Below are positions 33,465 to 42,590 of a stretch of DNA of 64,000 bases, piece after piece. Location of the stretch: the NCBI RefSeq assembly GCF_021245725.1, contig NZ_JAJGSX010000037.1, positions 1 to 64,000 on the forward strand, in the 5' to 3' direction. Position 1 is the stretch's first letter; each line of letters opens with the position of its first letter. The notes beneath the pieces are model-generated. The model was not told where the DNA came from, did no database searches, and saw nothing but the letters and a program-made list of their open reading frames with translations. The translations under genes were made by a program, and so were the position numbers. This DNA comes from Pseudonocardia sp. TRM90224 (lineage in GTDB: Bacteria; Actinomycetota; Actinomycetes; Mycobacteriales; Pseudonocardiaceae).

Positions 33465-34441
33465 CACGGTTGCCCCACGATCCGGAGCTGGCGCTCGACC
33501 GTGCGCCGGAGCAGGTCGACCTTGAACGCGTTGTGCCGCAGGGGTTCGGCCCCGTCCGCAGCACACTCGGCGGCGAAGCGCCACAGCTGCGCCGACGGCC
33601 ACCCCCCGACCAGCCGCTGCTCCACTGCGTGGAGTCGCCATGGCACGGTGCCGACCCCGCCGGCCGCGACCCTCGCCGCCCGGATCACCCCGTCGCGGGT
33701 CGCAAGCGCAACCGCGGCCGAGGCCAGCGCGAACTCGTAGCTCTGCCGGTCGCGCACCTTGAGATAACCCGACCGCACCGGCCGGGGCAGAGCCGGGACC
33801 TCCACCGCGGTGATCAGTTCCGCATCCCGCAGCGCGTGTTCGCGCTCGGGGGCGCTGCCCGGTCGGATGAGGAAGTCGGTGATGGCCACGCGGCGCGATC
33901 CGGATCCGCTCACCAGATGGATCACCGCGTCCAGCGCGGCGAGCGCCACCGCGAGATCGGACGGGTGGGTGGCCACGCACTCCGCGGAGGTGCCGAGGAT
34001 GGCGTGGCTGCGGTTGTAGCCCTCGCGGGCTGCGCACCCCGACCCCGGCGCCCGCTTGTTGCAGGCGGCTGACAGGTCCCGGAAGTACGTGCAACGGGTT
34101 CGCTGCAGGACGTTCCCACCGATGGTGGCCATGTTGCGCAGCTGGGCCGACGCACTCAGCTCGAGCGCCTCGGAGATCAGCGGGTAGGACGTTCGGATGT
34201 GGGGATCGGCGGCCGCGGCCGCCATCGTCACCAACGCCCCTATGCGCAGACCCCCGCGCCCGGTCGCCACGATCTCGCGCATCTGCAGCGCGCTGATGTC
34301 GATCAGCGTGGCGGGCCGCTCGACCTCCTCGCGCATCAGGTCGACCAGGCAGGTGCCCCCGGCGATGAATCGGCCACCGCGACGCGCCGCCTCGAGGGCA
34401 GCAGCCTGGCTGCCGACCTTGAGGTAGTCGAACGGCTGCAT
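33464..34441 (-). CDS. paoB: FAD-binding subunit of the aldehyde oxidoreductase, with [4Fe-4S] insertion
   Basis: 325 residues from the ATG at 34441. The FAD domain starts with MQPFDYLKVGSQAAALEAA and shows FIAGGTCLVDLM and ATIGGNVLQRTRC. The four cysteines of the extra [4Fe-4S] cluster known from PaoB lie in LQRTRCTYFRDLSAACNKR and GSGCAAREGYNRSHAILG, then TSAECVATHPSDLA. That insertion separates this enzyme from ordinary xanthine dehydrogenases. It transfers electrons from the 2Fe-2S centres to an acceptor through FAD. Confidence 0.92.
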   Translation of the reverse strand: MQPFDYLKVGSQAAALEAARRGGRFIAGGTCLVDLMREEVERPATLIDISALQMREIVATGRGGLRIGALVTMAAAAADPHIRTSYPLISEALELSASAQLRNMATIGGNVLQRTRCTYFRDLSAACNKRAPGSGCAAREGYNRSHAILGTSAECVATHPSDLAVALAALDAVIHLVSGSGSRRVAITDFLIRPGSAPEREHALRDAELITAVEVPALPRPVRSGYLKVRDRQSYEFALASAAVALATRDGVIRAARVAAGGVGTVPWRLHAVEQRLVGGWPSAQLWRFAAECAADGAEPLRHNAFKVDLLRRTVERQLRIVGQP

Positions 34442-34446
34442 GCCCC

Positions 34447-34938
34447 TCACGCTCCTTCGCCGGCAGCGACGTGCCGCACGGCGTCGACGATCCTGGGGTA
34501 GCAGCCGCAGCGGCAGATGTTCCCGCTCATCCACTCCCGGATCTCCGCCCTCGAGCCGGCCCGCCCCTCCCGGATGCACCCGATACCGGACATGATCTGC
34601 CCGGGTGTGCAGTAACCGCACTGGAAGGCGTCCCGGTCGATGAACGCCCGCTGCAGCGGGTGCAGGTCCCCGTCGCCCGTCGTCAGGCCTTCCACGGTGG
34701 TGACCTCGGCGTCCTGCAATCGGATCGCCAAGTTGAGGCAGGCGTTGACCCGTGCACCGTCGACCAGCACGGTGCACGCCCCGCACGCGCCCGCGTCGCA
34801 CCCCTTCTTGGTGCCTGTGAGGTGGAGCCGTTCGCGCAGCAGATCGAGCAGCGAGGTGCGCTCGTCGATCTCGACCACCCGGAGCACGCCGTTGACCGTC
34901 AGCGAGACAGCGCGCCCCTCAGCGGACGAGTTCGGCAT
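34447..34938 (-). CDS. paoA: 2Fe-2S subunit of the aldehyde oxidoreductase
   Basis: The ATG at 34938 gives 163 residues. The plant-type [2Fe-2S] site is KKGCDAGACGACTVLVDG with NACL, and the second site is FQCGYCTPGQIMSG with NICRCGCY. Unlike E. coli PaoA, it has no Tat signal peptide, only a short MPNSSAEGRAVSLTVNG lead, so the complex should be cytoplasmic. The start overlaps the preceding hydrolase stop by 20 bases, which ties the hydrolases and the oxidoreductase into one transcription unit. Confidence 0.93.
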   Translation of the reverse strand: MPNSSAEGRAVSLTVNGVLRVVEIDERTSLLDLLRERLHLTGTKKGCDAGACGACTVLVDGARVNACLNLAIRLQDAEVTTVEGLTTGDGDLHPLQRAFIDRDAFQCGYCTPGQIMSGIGCIREGRAGSRAEIREWMSGNICRCGCYPRIVDAVRHVAAGEGA

Positions 34939-35791
34939 CGTTCGTGTGGTCGACGACGGCCGGGACGACCAGGTCCCACAGCTCCGGCGGCGGTTGCTGA
35001 TGCCCGACACCGGGCAGCGGCACGAGCCGCGCGCCGGGGATCTCAGCGGCGAGGGCCCGGCCGTGCTCGATCGGGAACATCGGGTCAGCGGTGCCGTGCA
35101 GGACCATGGTGGGGGCGGTGATCCGGCTCAGCCGGGCGGCGGGCGGCGTGTCGTCGTCGAGGACGAAGTGGTTGGTCAGCAAGGCGGCCATGTCCCGGGT
35201 TCGGTCCACCTCCCGAGCCGCGAGTCGCCGGTAACGCTGCCGGTCGAACGGAAGGGTTCCGGCGTATGGCCGTTCGGCCTCGACCCGATGGGCGATGACC
35301 GCGTCACGGTCGTTCCAGTCGGGTTCCGGTGCGGGGTCGGTGAACGTGGCCATCACCTGCTGGCTCGGCGGAGGCAGCGAACGTCCGTGGTCGGCGGGCA
35401 CCGCCGGGCTGGTGGAGGCGAGACACAGCGTGCGTACCCGGGCGGGGTGTTCGAGCGCGATGCGCTGCGCGATGCCGCCGCCCATCGACAGCCCCATCAG
35501 GTGCGCGCGGCTCACCCCGAGGGCATCCAGGATCCGCAGCGGGTCGGTGTGCAGCTCCCGCGAGGTGTATGACGGCCGTCCGGGCGGTGAGCTCGACGAG
35601 CGGCCGGTGTCACGGTGGTCGTAACGGACGACCCGCCTGCCGGCCTCGGCGAGCCGGGCACAGAACTCGTCCTCCCACCACACCATGGACTGCGCGCCGC
35701 CCGCGATCAACAGCACCGCGGGATCTGCGGGGTCGCCGAACGTCTCGAAGCACAGGTCCGCGCCGTCGATGGTCAGGATCTGCTCGGTCAT
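34919..35791 (-). CDS. Alpha/beta hydrolase (methyl-esterase-like)
   Basis: 290 residues. The oxyanion loop is LLIAGGAQSMVWW, the nucleophile elbow GLSMGGG, the acid LHGTADPMFP and the His GVGHQQPP. The long cap and YDHRDTGRSSS motif place it near the aclacinomycin methylesterase (RdmC/AknC)-type group. Specificity is unknown. It overlaps the upstream hydrolase as ATGA and the downstream paoA gene by 20 bases. Confidence 0.9.
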   Translation of the reverse strand: MTEQILTIDGADLCFETFGDPADPAVLLIAGGAQSMVWWEDEFCARLAEAGRRVVRYDHRDTGRSSSSPPGRPSYTSRELHTDPLRILDALGVSRAHLMGLSMGGGIAQRIALEHPARVRTLCLASTSPAVPADHGRSLPPPSQQVMATFTDPAPEPDWNDRDAVIAHRVEAERPYAGTLPFDRQRYRRLAAREVDRTRDMAALLTNHFVLDDDTPPAARLSRITAPTMVLHGTADPMFPIEHGRALAAEIPGARLVPLPGVGHQQPPPELWDLVVPAVVDHTNDAELVR

Positions 35792-36501
35792 GATGATGCG
35801 TGTCCTCTCGAAAGTGACGGGCAGGCGTATCCGTCCAGCATCGCGGCGAGCTCTGCGGGTCGGCTCAACGCAGGGCAATGGCCGCTCACGATCCCGTCTG
35901 GGATCGTGCCGAGCCGATCGGCAGCCAGTTGACGCTGGAAGGCCGCGGGGAACAGGCGATCTTCGGTGCACAGGACGTAGCGCGTCGGCGTGGCCGGATG
36001 CGCGTCCAGCGGCCACGGCTCGTAGTAGGCGGTCGTGGAAGGCGGAGGCGGCTCCCGGTGCTCCACCTGGTCGGCCAGCACCTTGGGTACGTCGTGGAAG
36101 TAGCCGACGTACGGGTCGGGGGAGCCAGTGAGGCCACCGTCCTCGGCGGCCTGGATCCTGACCGCCTCCTGATGTCCGGTGTTGCCCCACCAGTCCGCCG
36201 GCGGTTCGCCTGGCCGGGGAACCATGGCGGTGACGTAGATCAGTCCGGCGGTGGGAAGACGATCGGCGACCAGGGGCGCGGTGAACCCGCCGAAGGAGTG
36301 CGCAACGACGAAGAGCTCGTCCCGGGTGTCGATCATGTCGACAACCGTGTCCGCGTAATCGGTCAACGTGTCCGTGTCGTCACCGGTCCACAGCGTGGGA
36401 GCGACGGTGGTGTGCCCACGGGACCGGAGCTCGGTTTCGACGAGATGCCAGAACCAGCCGCCGCCGACGCCGGCGCCGTGGATGAGCGCGAACGTACTCA
36501 T
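35788..36501 (-). CDS. Alpha/beta hydrolase (salicylate-esterase/hydroxynitrile-lyase-like group)
   Basis: 237 residues. The start FALIHGAGVGGGWFWHLVE, nucleophile AHSFGGFTAP, and late Asp (CTEDRLFP) and His (VSGHCPALSRP) follow the compact group that includes plant methyl esterases and actinobacterial relatives. It probably cleaves a small ester. It starts three bases after the MFS gene's stop in the same operon. Confidence 0.9.
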   Translation of the reverse strand: MSTFALIHGAGVGGGWFWHLVETELRSRGHTTVAPTLWTGDDTDTLTDYADTVVDMIDTRDELFVVAHSFGGFTAPLVADRLPTAGLIYVTAMVPRPGEPPADWWGNTGHQEAVRIQAAEDGGLTGSPDPYVGYFHDVPKVLADQVEHREPPPPSTTAYYEPWPLDAHPATPTRYVLCTEDRLFPAAFQRQLAADRLGTIPDGIVSGHCPALSRPAELAAMLDGYACPSLSRGHASS

Positions 36502-36504
36502 GTC

Positions 36505-37758
36505 TCACTGTCCCTCGTGACGTGGTGCAGCGGACGTCATCGGTGCGCCCGCCTCAAGATGGTTGGTGGGTCGGCCCGGCCGATCGCGCAGGAAACCCGC
36601 GAGTGCCCGCTGTGCCATGAAGAGCACGAGCCCCAGGCCGAGAGCGAAGGCACCCAACCAGGCTTCGCCGCTGTATTCCAGCAGCGCCGTGCCGAGGATC
36701 GGCCCGAGAACGGTGCCCAGGCTCCACGTGCTCGACGCGACGCCCAGGTACCCGCCACGAAGATCGGGCGGAGCCAGGTCGGCGAACGTCGCGCCGAACT
36801 GGACCGCCATCCCGACCTGCGCGAGGGCGAGCACGAAGACCGCAGCAGCGAAACCGGCGGCGCTCTGCGCCACGGTGGCCAGAGCGGCGCCCAGACCCGC
36901 CAGCAGCATCGAGGTCGCGAGCACGGCCCCGCGGTCGCGGCGCGCCAGCACAACGACTGCCCACGGCTGGAGGAGGACGATGACCAGCCCGTTGATGGCG
37001 AGCACGACACCGTAGGTGGCGGTGCCGTGCCCCCGGGCCGTCATCAGCAGCGGCAGCGTGGCGAACGCCTGCATGAGCAGCGTGAAGTAGACCACGTGGA
37101 CCAGCACCATGGTGGCCATCAGCCGGTCGCCGAGCAGCGCGGGCAGCAGCGCACGTCGCGGGTGGCTCGATGCCGAGCGGGTTTCCGGCACCGCGACCAC
37201 CACGATCGACGCCGCGGCCACCACGGCGACTGCGTTCAACCAGAAAAGCAGGCCGTAGCCGTAGCTCGCCAGCACTCCCGCGGCTGTTGCGGCGATGGCG
37301 TAGCCGAGGTTCGCGGCCCAGTAGAGAAGGCTGTAGGCGCGCACCCGCTGCCGGGCCGGCAGGTCGGCCACGGCTGCCGAGCCGGCCGGGCGGAACAGCC
37401 CCGCGGCCAGGCCGTATCCGACGGCCGCTGCCCAGATGTCCGGCACGTTGCCGGCCGATCCCAGCGCCGCCAGCGCGACCGCCGTTCCCAGGAATCCCAG
37501 CAGCATCGTCCGTCGACGACCGAACCGGTCCCCCAGCCACCCACCCAACCATTGGGATGCGAAGTCGCCGATGCCCACGGCCGCCACGACGGCACCGGCC
37601 GTCGTCGGGGTCATCTCCTGTTCCTGGGTCAGGTAAAGCACCAGCATCGGCTGCACGAACGCACCAGCTCGCGCAACGAGGTGGCAGGCCCCTAGCGACC
37701 ACGCGACTGCGGGCAGCCCCAAGGGGAGCCGCCGGGCGCGGCTGCCTTCGTGGTCCAT
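36505..37758 (-). CDS. MFS transporter (drug/metabolite exporter-like)
   Basis: The ATG at 37758 follows AAGGGAG and gives 417 residues with twelve hydrophobic segments. The loop 2-3 signature is GGWLGDRFGRRRTMLLG. Members of this shape are mostly exporters or of unknown substrate. Its place at the head of the hydrolase/aldehyde oxidoreductase unit suggests it moves the substrate or product of that pathway. The open frame upstream of the chosen ATG is low-complexity. Confidence 0.85.
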   Translation of the reverse strand: MDHEGSRARRLPLGLPAVAWSLGACHLVARAGAFVQPMLVLYLTQEQEMTPTTAGAVVAAVGIGDFASQWLGGWLGDRFGRRRTMLLGFLGTAVALAALGSAGNVPDIWAAAVGYGLAAGLFRPAGSAAVADLPARQRVRAYSLLYWAANLGYAIAATAAGVLASYGYGLLFWLNAVAVVAAASIVVVAVPETRSASSHPRRALLPALLGDRLMATMVLVHVVYFTLLMQAFATLPLLMTARGHGTATYGVVLAINGLVIVLLQPWAVVVLARRDRGAVLATSMLLAGLGAALATVAQSAAGFAAAVFVLALAQVGMAVQFGATFADLAPPDLRGGYLGVASSTWSLGTVLGPILGTALLEYSGEAWLGAFALGLGLVLFMAQRALAGFLRDRPGRPTNHLEAGAPMTSAAPRHEGQ

Positions 37759-37941
37759 GGATCGGTTCTCCCTTGCGGTCGGTCGTGGTGGCGGCCTGCG
37801 CAGAGCCCGCCCGAGTGCTCCCGGAGCTGCGGACGTGCAGGTTGCCCACCCGGCACAGCGTGGCCACCGTGGAGGGACCGGGGGAATGCGTGGTGACCAC
37901 GTGTCCGGCACGCGATCACCACTTGGGGCGGCCGCGGGAGA

Positions 37942-40623
37942 TCAGCCCGCGCCGAAAAGCTCGACCGTGGTCTCGTGCTCGAACCGCGCACCCATCCGGC
38001 GCCACAGCTCGGCCGAGCCGGCGAGCGCGACGGCGTCGCCACGCAGCCGGCCGGCGGCCCGCAGCACGGTGGCGGTGGCCCAGTCGTTGCCGGCGCTGTC
38101 CGCCTCGGCCGCGGCGAGATCCGCCGCGGCCGACGGCAGGCCCGCGGCCACGGTGAGCTCGACGACGGCCGCGCGGGCGAGCGCCCGGTACCAGGAGGTG
38201 GCCGGCAGCCGCCGGGCTCGCTCGGCCAGCTCCGCGGCCTGGCCCAGGTCACCGAGCCGCAGCGCGAGCCGGGCGTCCACGAAGGTGACCAGCGGGTCCA
38301 GCACGCGCCAGCCCAGGCTCTGCGGGTCGCCGACCTCCGCACTCCGGGCCCGCCATACCGCCACGCGCTCCGCGTCACCCCGAAGGCCGTGCGCCAGCGC
38401 GGCGAGCGGCATCGTGAGCCACACCCCGTACGCCCAGGGCCGGCCGGCGCGCAGCCAGCCCATCCACATGTCCTCGGCGAGCCGCACCGCGTCGTCGAGG
38501 TCGCCGGACAGGACGAGCACGGGAACGGTCTTGCTGGCAGCCAGGTACACGCTATCGCCCGACAGCTCCGCGTCGGAGATCAACCGCGCGGCCGTTCGAG
38601 CGGCCGGTAGGTCGGCGGCCGCGACCGCAGTCAGCGAGGACAGCCCGCGCGCATCGCTGATCTCGACCGCGTGGTCCGGGCGACGCGGGTCGAGCAGGGC
38701 GAGCACGGCAAGCCGGTCGACGATGAGCCGGTGCCAGTCGGCAATGCGCCCGTCGTTGATCGCCGCCAAGCTCATCGCGTCCAGGCTCGCGCTGATCAGA
38801 ACCGGGTCACCGGCCGCCCGAGCAGCGGCAACAGCTGCCGCGGCCAGCTCGGCGTCGGGCCGCATGGCACTCGGGGTGGCTGTCCACGCGGCCGCGCAGG
38901 CGATGCGGGCGGCGACGATGGGGTCCTGCGGGTCCCCGGCCGCGACCGCCTCGGCGAGCAATGCACGACGCCGCTCGAACGGGATCTCGTCGCGGAAGGC
39001 GATCGCGAACCGGCCGGCCTGATCAACGGCCTGCGCCAGCGCGCCGGCCCATAGGTTGCGGTCGCCACCCTCCCGTGCCCGGTCGGCGGCCGCGAGTCGC
39101 AGCTCGAACGCCCGGTCGACCTCGTTGCCGATCTGCGCGCAGTCCGCCGCACTTGCGAAATCCCGGGTCGCTTCGCGGGCGTCCGGCGCGCACCGGGCGG
39201 CGTGGCAGAACCAGCCGGGGGCCTGCCACAGGTAGCCGCGCGCGATGGTGAGCCGGCCGAGCGTGCGGGCGAGGCGGTGCGCCTCGGCGTCAGGCTGCTC
39301 GTGGCCGGCCAGCGCGGCCTGGAGATCACCCACCACCGCGTCGAACTCCGCATGCCAGGCCGGCGCGGACCGGCCGGCGAGATCGGTGGCCAGGTCCGCC
39401 GCCCAGCGCAGGTACCTCCGTCGCACCTCGGCGTGCTCGGGGTCGTCGGCGAGGCGTTCGGCGGCGAACGCCCGGACCGTGTCGAGCATCCGCCAGCTGC
39501 TGCCCCGGCGCTGGAGAAGGCTCTTGTCGACCAGCCGCCCCAGCACGTCGGCTGCGGTGGCTGCGTCCACTGCGCTGACCGCGGCCACCGCCGCCAGGTC
39601 GACGTCGCCGACGAACACCGACAGCCGCCGGAACACCGCCTGCTCCTCCTCCGTGAGCAGGTCGTGGCTCCACCCGATCACCCCGCGCAGCGACCGGTGC
39701 CGCACCACCGATCCGCGTCCACCGGCGAGCAGGCGCAGGTAGTCCCCCAGCCCGGTCAGCAGCCCGGTCGCGCCCAGCGACGCGCTGCGCGCCGCGGCCA
39801 GCTCGATCGCGAGCGGCAGGCCGTCGAGCCGGGAACACAGGTCGGCAACGGTCGCGGCGTCGTGCGTCCCCTCCTGGGATGCCAGCTGGGCGCGGTCGCG
39901 GAACAACTCCTCAGCATCCGAGCCGAGCGGCAGCGGCGCAATCGGATGGACGAGCTCGCCGGGGATCCCGAGCCGCTCCCGGCTGGTCGCGAGGATCGTC
40001 GTGGGGCTGACGGCCAGCACGCGCTCGACGAACTCGGCCACGGCATCGGGCAGGTGCTCGCAGTTGTCCAGCACGAGCAGCGACGGGCCGCGGCAAAGCC
40101 GGGAGACGACCGCTTCCGCCTCCTGCCCGTCCGCGTGCTCGGCCACCTCCAGCACCGCGGCCACGGCGTGCCCGAGCCGCCCGTCGCGCACCGGCACCAG
40201 GTCCACGAACGCGGCCCCGTAGCGGTACTCGGGCGCCACGGCGGTCGTGACCACCTCCGCGAGACGCGTCTTGCCCACCCCACCCGGCCCGACGAGCGTT
40301 ACGAGCCGAGCCCGCACCAGAGCAGCCCGCACCGTCTCGACCTCGGCCCGCCGCCCGACGAAGCTCGTCCGCGAGCGCGAGAGCCCGGATACGTCGCCGG
40401 GGCGGGCGACCGTCTCGACGTTGCCCGCCCGCGCGGCGAGCGCCTGCCGGTCGGCGACCCCGTACTTGCGCAGCAACGACGAGACATGGCCCTCGACCGT
40501 GCGGATCGAGATCTGCATGCGGCGGGCGATCTGCGCGTTCGACAGGCCGGTACCGAGCGCTGCCAGCACCTCGGACTCGCGTGCCGACACCTGCAGCGAC
40601 TCGTTCACGACGACATTCTTCAT
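37942..40623 (-). CDS. STAND-type transcriptional regulator with an N-terminal LuxR helix-turn-helix
   Basis: 893 residues. The LuxR/GerE domain is at the N terminus (about 8-65): SARESEVLAALGTGLSNAQIA, split here as SARESEVLAALG and LSNAQIARRMQISIRTVEGH. After a linker comes an NB-ARC-like ATPase: SFVGRRAEVETV, Walker A GPGGVGKTR, Walker B LLVLDNCEHL, sensor ILATSRERLG and GLPLAIELAAARS. A long helical C-terminal region follows. LAL regulators carry the HTH at the C terminus, so this is the reversed architecture. It probably controls the 36505-31266 unit, which starts 183 bases downstream. The stretch 37759-37941 contains nothing recognised. Confidence 0.87.
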   Translation of the reverse strand: MKNVVVNESLQVSARESEVLAALGTGLSNAQIARRMQISIRTVEGHVSSLLRKYGVADRQALAARAGNVETVARPGDVSGLSRSRTSFVGRRAEVETVRAALVRARLVTLVGPGGVGKTRLAEVVTTAVAPEYRYGAAFVDLVPVRDGRLGHAVAAVLEVAEHADGQEAEAVVSRLCRGPSLLVLDNCEHLPDAVAEFVERVLAVSPTTILATSRERLGIPGELVHPIAPLPLGSDAEELFRDRAQLASQEGTHDAATVADLCSRLDGLPLAIELAAARSASLGATGLLTGLGDYLRLLAGGRGSVVRHRSLRGVIGWSHDLLTEEEQAVFRRLSVFVGDVDLAAVAAVSAVDAATAADVLGRLVDKSLLQRRGSSWRMLDTVRAFAAERLADDPEHAEVRRRYLRWAADLATDLAGRSAPAWHAEFDAVVGDLQAALAGHEQPDAEAHRLARTLGRLTIARGYLWQAPGWFCHAARCAPDAREATRDFASAADCAQIGNEVDRAFELRLAAADRAREGGDRNLWAGALAQAVDQAGRFAIAFRDEIPFERRRALLAEAVAAGDPQDPIVAARIACAAAWTATPSAMRPDAELAAAAVAAARAAGDPVLISASLDAMSLAAINDGRIADWHRLIVDRLAVLALLDPRRPDHAVEISDARGLSSLTAVAAADLPAARTAARLISDAELSGDSVYLAASKTVPVLVLSGDLDDAVRLAEDMWMGWLRAGRPWAYGVWLTMPLAALAHGLRGDAERVAVWRARSAEVGDPQSLGWRVLDPLVTFVDARLALRLGDLGQAAELAERARRLPATSWYRALARAAVVELTVAAGLPSAAADLAAAEADSAGNDWATATVLRAAGRLRGDAVALAGSAELWRRMGARFEHETTVELFGAG

Positions 40624-41009
40624 CGATCACGTCACCGGCCGGTAGGTGCCCGGCACGTGGTGGGGACGTGGTCGCCACGGGTGCCGACCGGGCAGCCGCC
40701 AACCCACACTGCAGCCGAGCACGTCGGCGACGAGGTCACCCCGCCCCACCCCACGCAGCGCTGCGACGGCTGGGCGTCCTGGTCGGAACGTGATCGCTCA
40801 CCGGCCCGGTTCGACGCGCCCGGCGGACATCAGACGTGCTGCGCGGCACCGTCACCTTCCGCAGGCTCGCCGGCGGGTTCTTCCTGGCGCAAAGGCCATC
40901 CGCGTGCATGACCCGAGCGCGATCGCCGATGCCTTCGAGGACGCCACCATCGACCTCTCGGGGTCCGCGCACCGCCGGTGCAAGCGCCTGCGCACCTCCC
41001 GCACGTCGA
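40624..41009. other. 386 bases without a supported gene
   Basis: Only short overlapping frames are open, with no recognisable motif. The promoter of the LuxR-STAND gene should be in the first part. Confidence 0.5.
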
Positions 41010-41851
41010 TCACGACGCCACCCGCCCGGTCACGACGATGCGGCCGTAGAGCTGCGCCCACCCGGGGTTCGCGCGCACGATCGCAGCGAGCAGTGCCGGA
41101 TCGGGTCGGCCGGCGAGCGCCAGCCCGACGCACTCCCAGAACTCTGGTTCCCGGTTGGTGCCGAACACCTCCTGTGCGGCGCGGAGCTCGGGCAGCACCT
41201 CCTCGACGTCCCCACCGGCGACGATATGCCCGATCGCGGCTCGCATCCGAAGGTCGGCCCGATACATTGCGAGCAGCCGCTGCAGCTCGGCGAACGGGTC
41301 GGGGTGGTCGTCGACCCGCACGTCGATCCGCTCGCCGCCACCGACCACCAGCAGCGCGGCCGACTGTCGGCCCCGCACATCGCCACCGGCCTGCTCGCCC
41401 GCATGCAACGAGGCGAGCAGGCGGGCCGCGAGGTCGCCGTCAGCGCCGGCGATCCGCGCAACCATGGCCGTCCAGGCGGCGGTGGCGGTGAGCATGTTGC
41501 CCTGCGCCACTACCCCGTCGCCGACCGCGGTGCCGGCGAACGGGACGCAGCTCGAGCCAGTGTGGCCGGCCGCCACACCGTGCGCGTCGACGACCCCGAC
41601 CTGCCGAAGCGGCGCTTCGGGATCGCGGGCGAGCAACCGCTCCACGGCGACGTCCGGCGGGGTGCGCTCGATGAGCGCCTGTGTGAGATCCGCGGCGTGC
41701 TGCGGCCCGGGAATGGACTGAATGACCCCTGCCCGACCCCCTCGACGGCCCAGGGGACGACCGAGCCCACCGCGAACGCGTGCGAAGCGATAGCAGCGCC
41801 GAGCTGCCCCATGCGGGCGCAGCTCCGAACGCTCGGAACAATCGATCTCAT
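41010..41851 (-). pseudogene. DUF1028 (Ntn-hydrolase-like) gene with a frameshift
   Basis: The N-terminal part reads MRSIVPSVRSCARMGQLGAA and SHAFAVGSVVPWAVEGVG in one register. This is the conserved DUF1028 opening (FSIVARDP..GQLGVAVASRAFAVG). At about 41735 the register changes by one base and the protein resumes as IQSIPGPQHAADLTQALIER, AVERLLARDPEAPLRQVGVVDAHG and so on to TGRVAS at 41010. An intact family member would run straight through GVGVIQSIPGPQ. One indel in GTCGGGCAGGGGTC accounts for it. A sequencing error is possible. Confidence 0.78.
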
Positions 41852-41904
41852 CGGCGAAGGCGCGGCGGCGGGAATCCACGAGCCGGCCAGTGAGCCCGGG
41901 CGTG

Positions 41905-42048
41905 CCCACCCCCTGGCAAGGACAGCTGCTCGGCGGACCACGCGCCGATGACCACCGCCACGCCTGCAGCCGCCACCCCCCAGCCGTCTGCGATCGCCGT
42001 CGCCGCTACGACCAGCAGTCCGACGAACACGGCTCCGAGCCCGAAGTC
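41905..42048 (-). pseudogene. Internally deleted second copy of the neighbouring membrane-sensor gene
   Basis: The frame reads FGLGAVFVGLLVVAATAIAD then GWGVAAAGVAVVIGAWSAEQ-LSLPGG. The first part matches VLGVGFAGLLVVTAMAIADS of the gene at 42080-42590, and the second part matches SGFAVAIGAYCAAQLSLLGG near that gene's C terminus. About 85 codons in the middle are missing. It is a decayed tandem duplicate. Confidence 0.6.
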
Positions 42049-42079
42049 GCCTGTGCCCGAGCTCGGGCGCTCCAGCTGG

Positions 42080-42590
42080 TCACGTGCTCAGACGACGAGA
42101 ACGGCCCTGCAACTGCCGCCCCAACAGCCCGACTACGACACCGCCGAGCCAGCCCGCCACGTTGATCGCCGCAACACCCGAAACCGCCGAGGAGGGACAG
42201 CTGCGCCGCGCAGTATGCACCGATCGCCACCGCGAACCCCGAAGCTGACACCGCCAGCGCCAACCGGGTCGGGAGCGTCCAGACCGACGAACCGACCAAC
42301 ACCGCGAGAGCCAACGCCATCGCGGGACCAGGCTCTTGCGGCAACCCTGCGGCCCAGGACGTCACAGTGGCCACCGCGGCAACTCCGAGCCCGACGGCCG
42401 CGGCTGCCACGCGGCGGTGTCGACGCAGTATCGCAGCGGCGCACACCACGAGCCCAGCGGCGACGTCGAAGAGCCAATAGCCGCCACCCCAGCTGTCCGC
42501 GATCGCCATCGCCGTGACGACCAGCAACCCGGCGAACCCGACGCCGAGTACGACGTCGACCGCGATCATTGCCTGCTGACGTTCTTGCAT
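42080..42590 (-). pseudogene. Histidine-kinase-type membrane sensor domain only, frameshifted near the end
   Basis: The ATG at 42590 lies inside the DUF418 gene's stop (TGATG). The protein has four to five hydrophobic segments: VLGVGFAGLLVVTAMAIAD, FDVAAGLVVCAAAILRRHRR, ALALAVLVGSSVWTLPTRLA. These resemble the N-terminal membrane domain of actinobacterial sensor kinases. At GGTTTCGGGTG (about 42165) the register must shift to read VAAINVAGWLGGVVVGLLGR and a natural stop at 42080. Without the shift the frame runs as low-complexity to 42006. There is no dimerisation or ATPase domain, so it cannot signal as a kinase. Confidence 0.6.
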
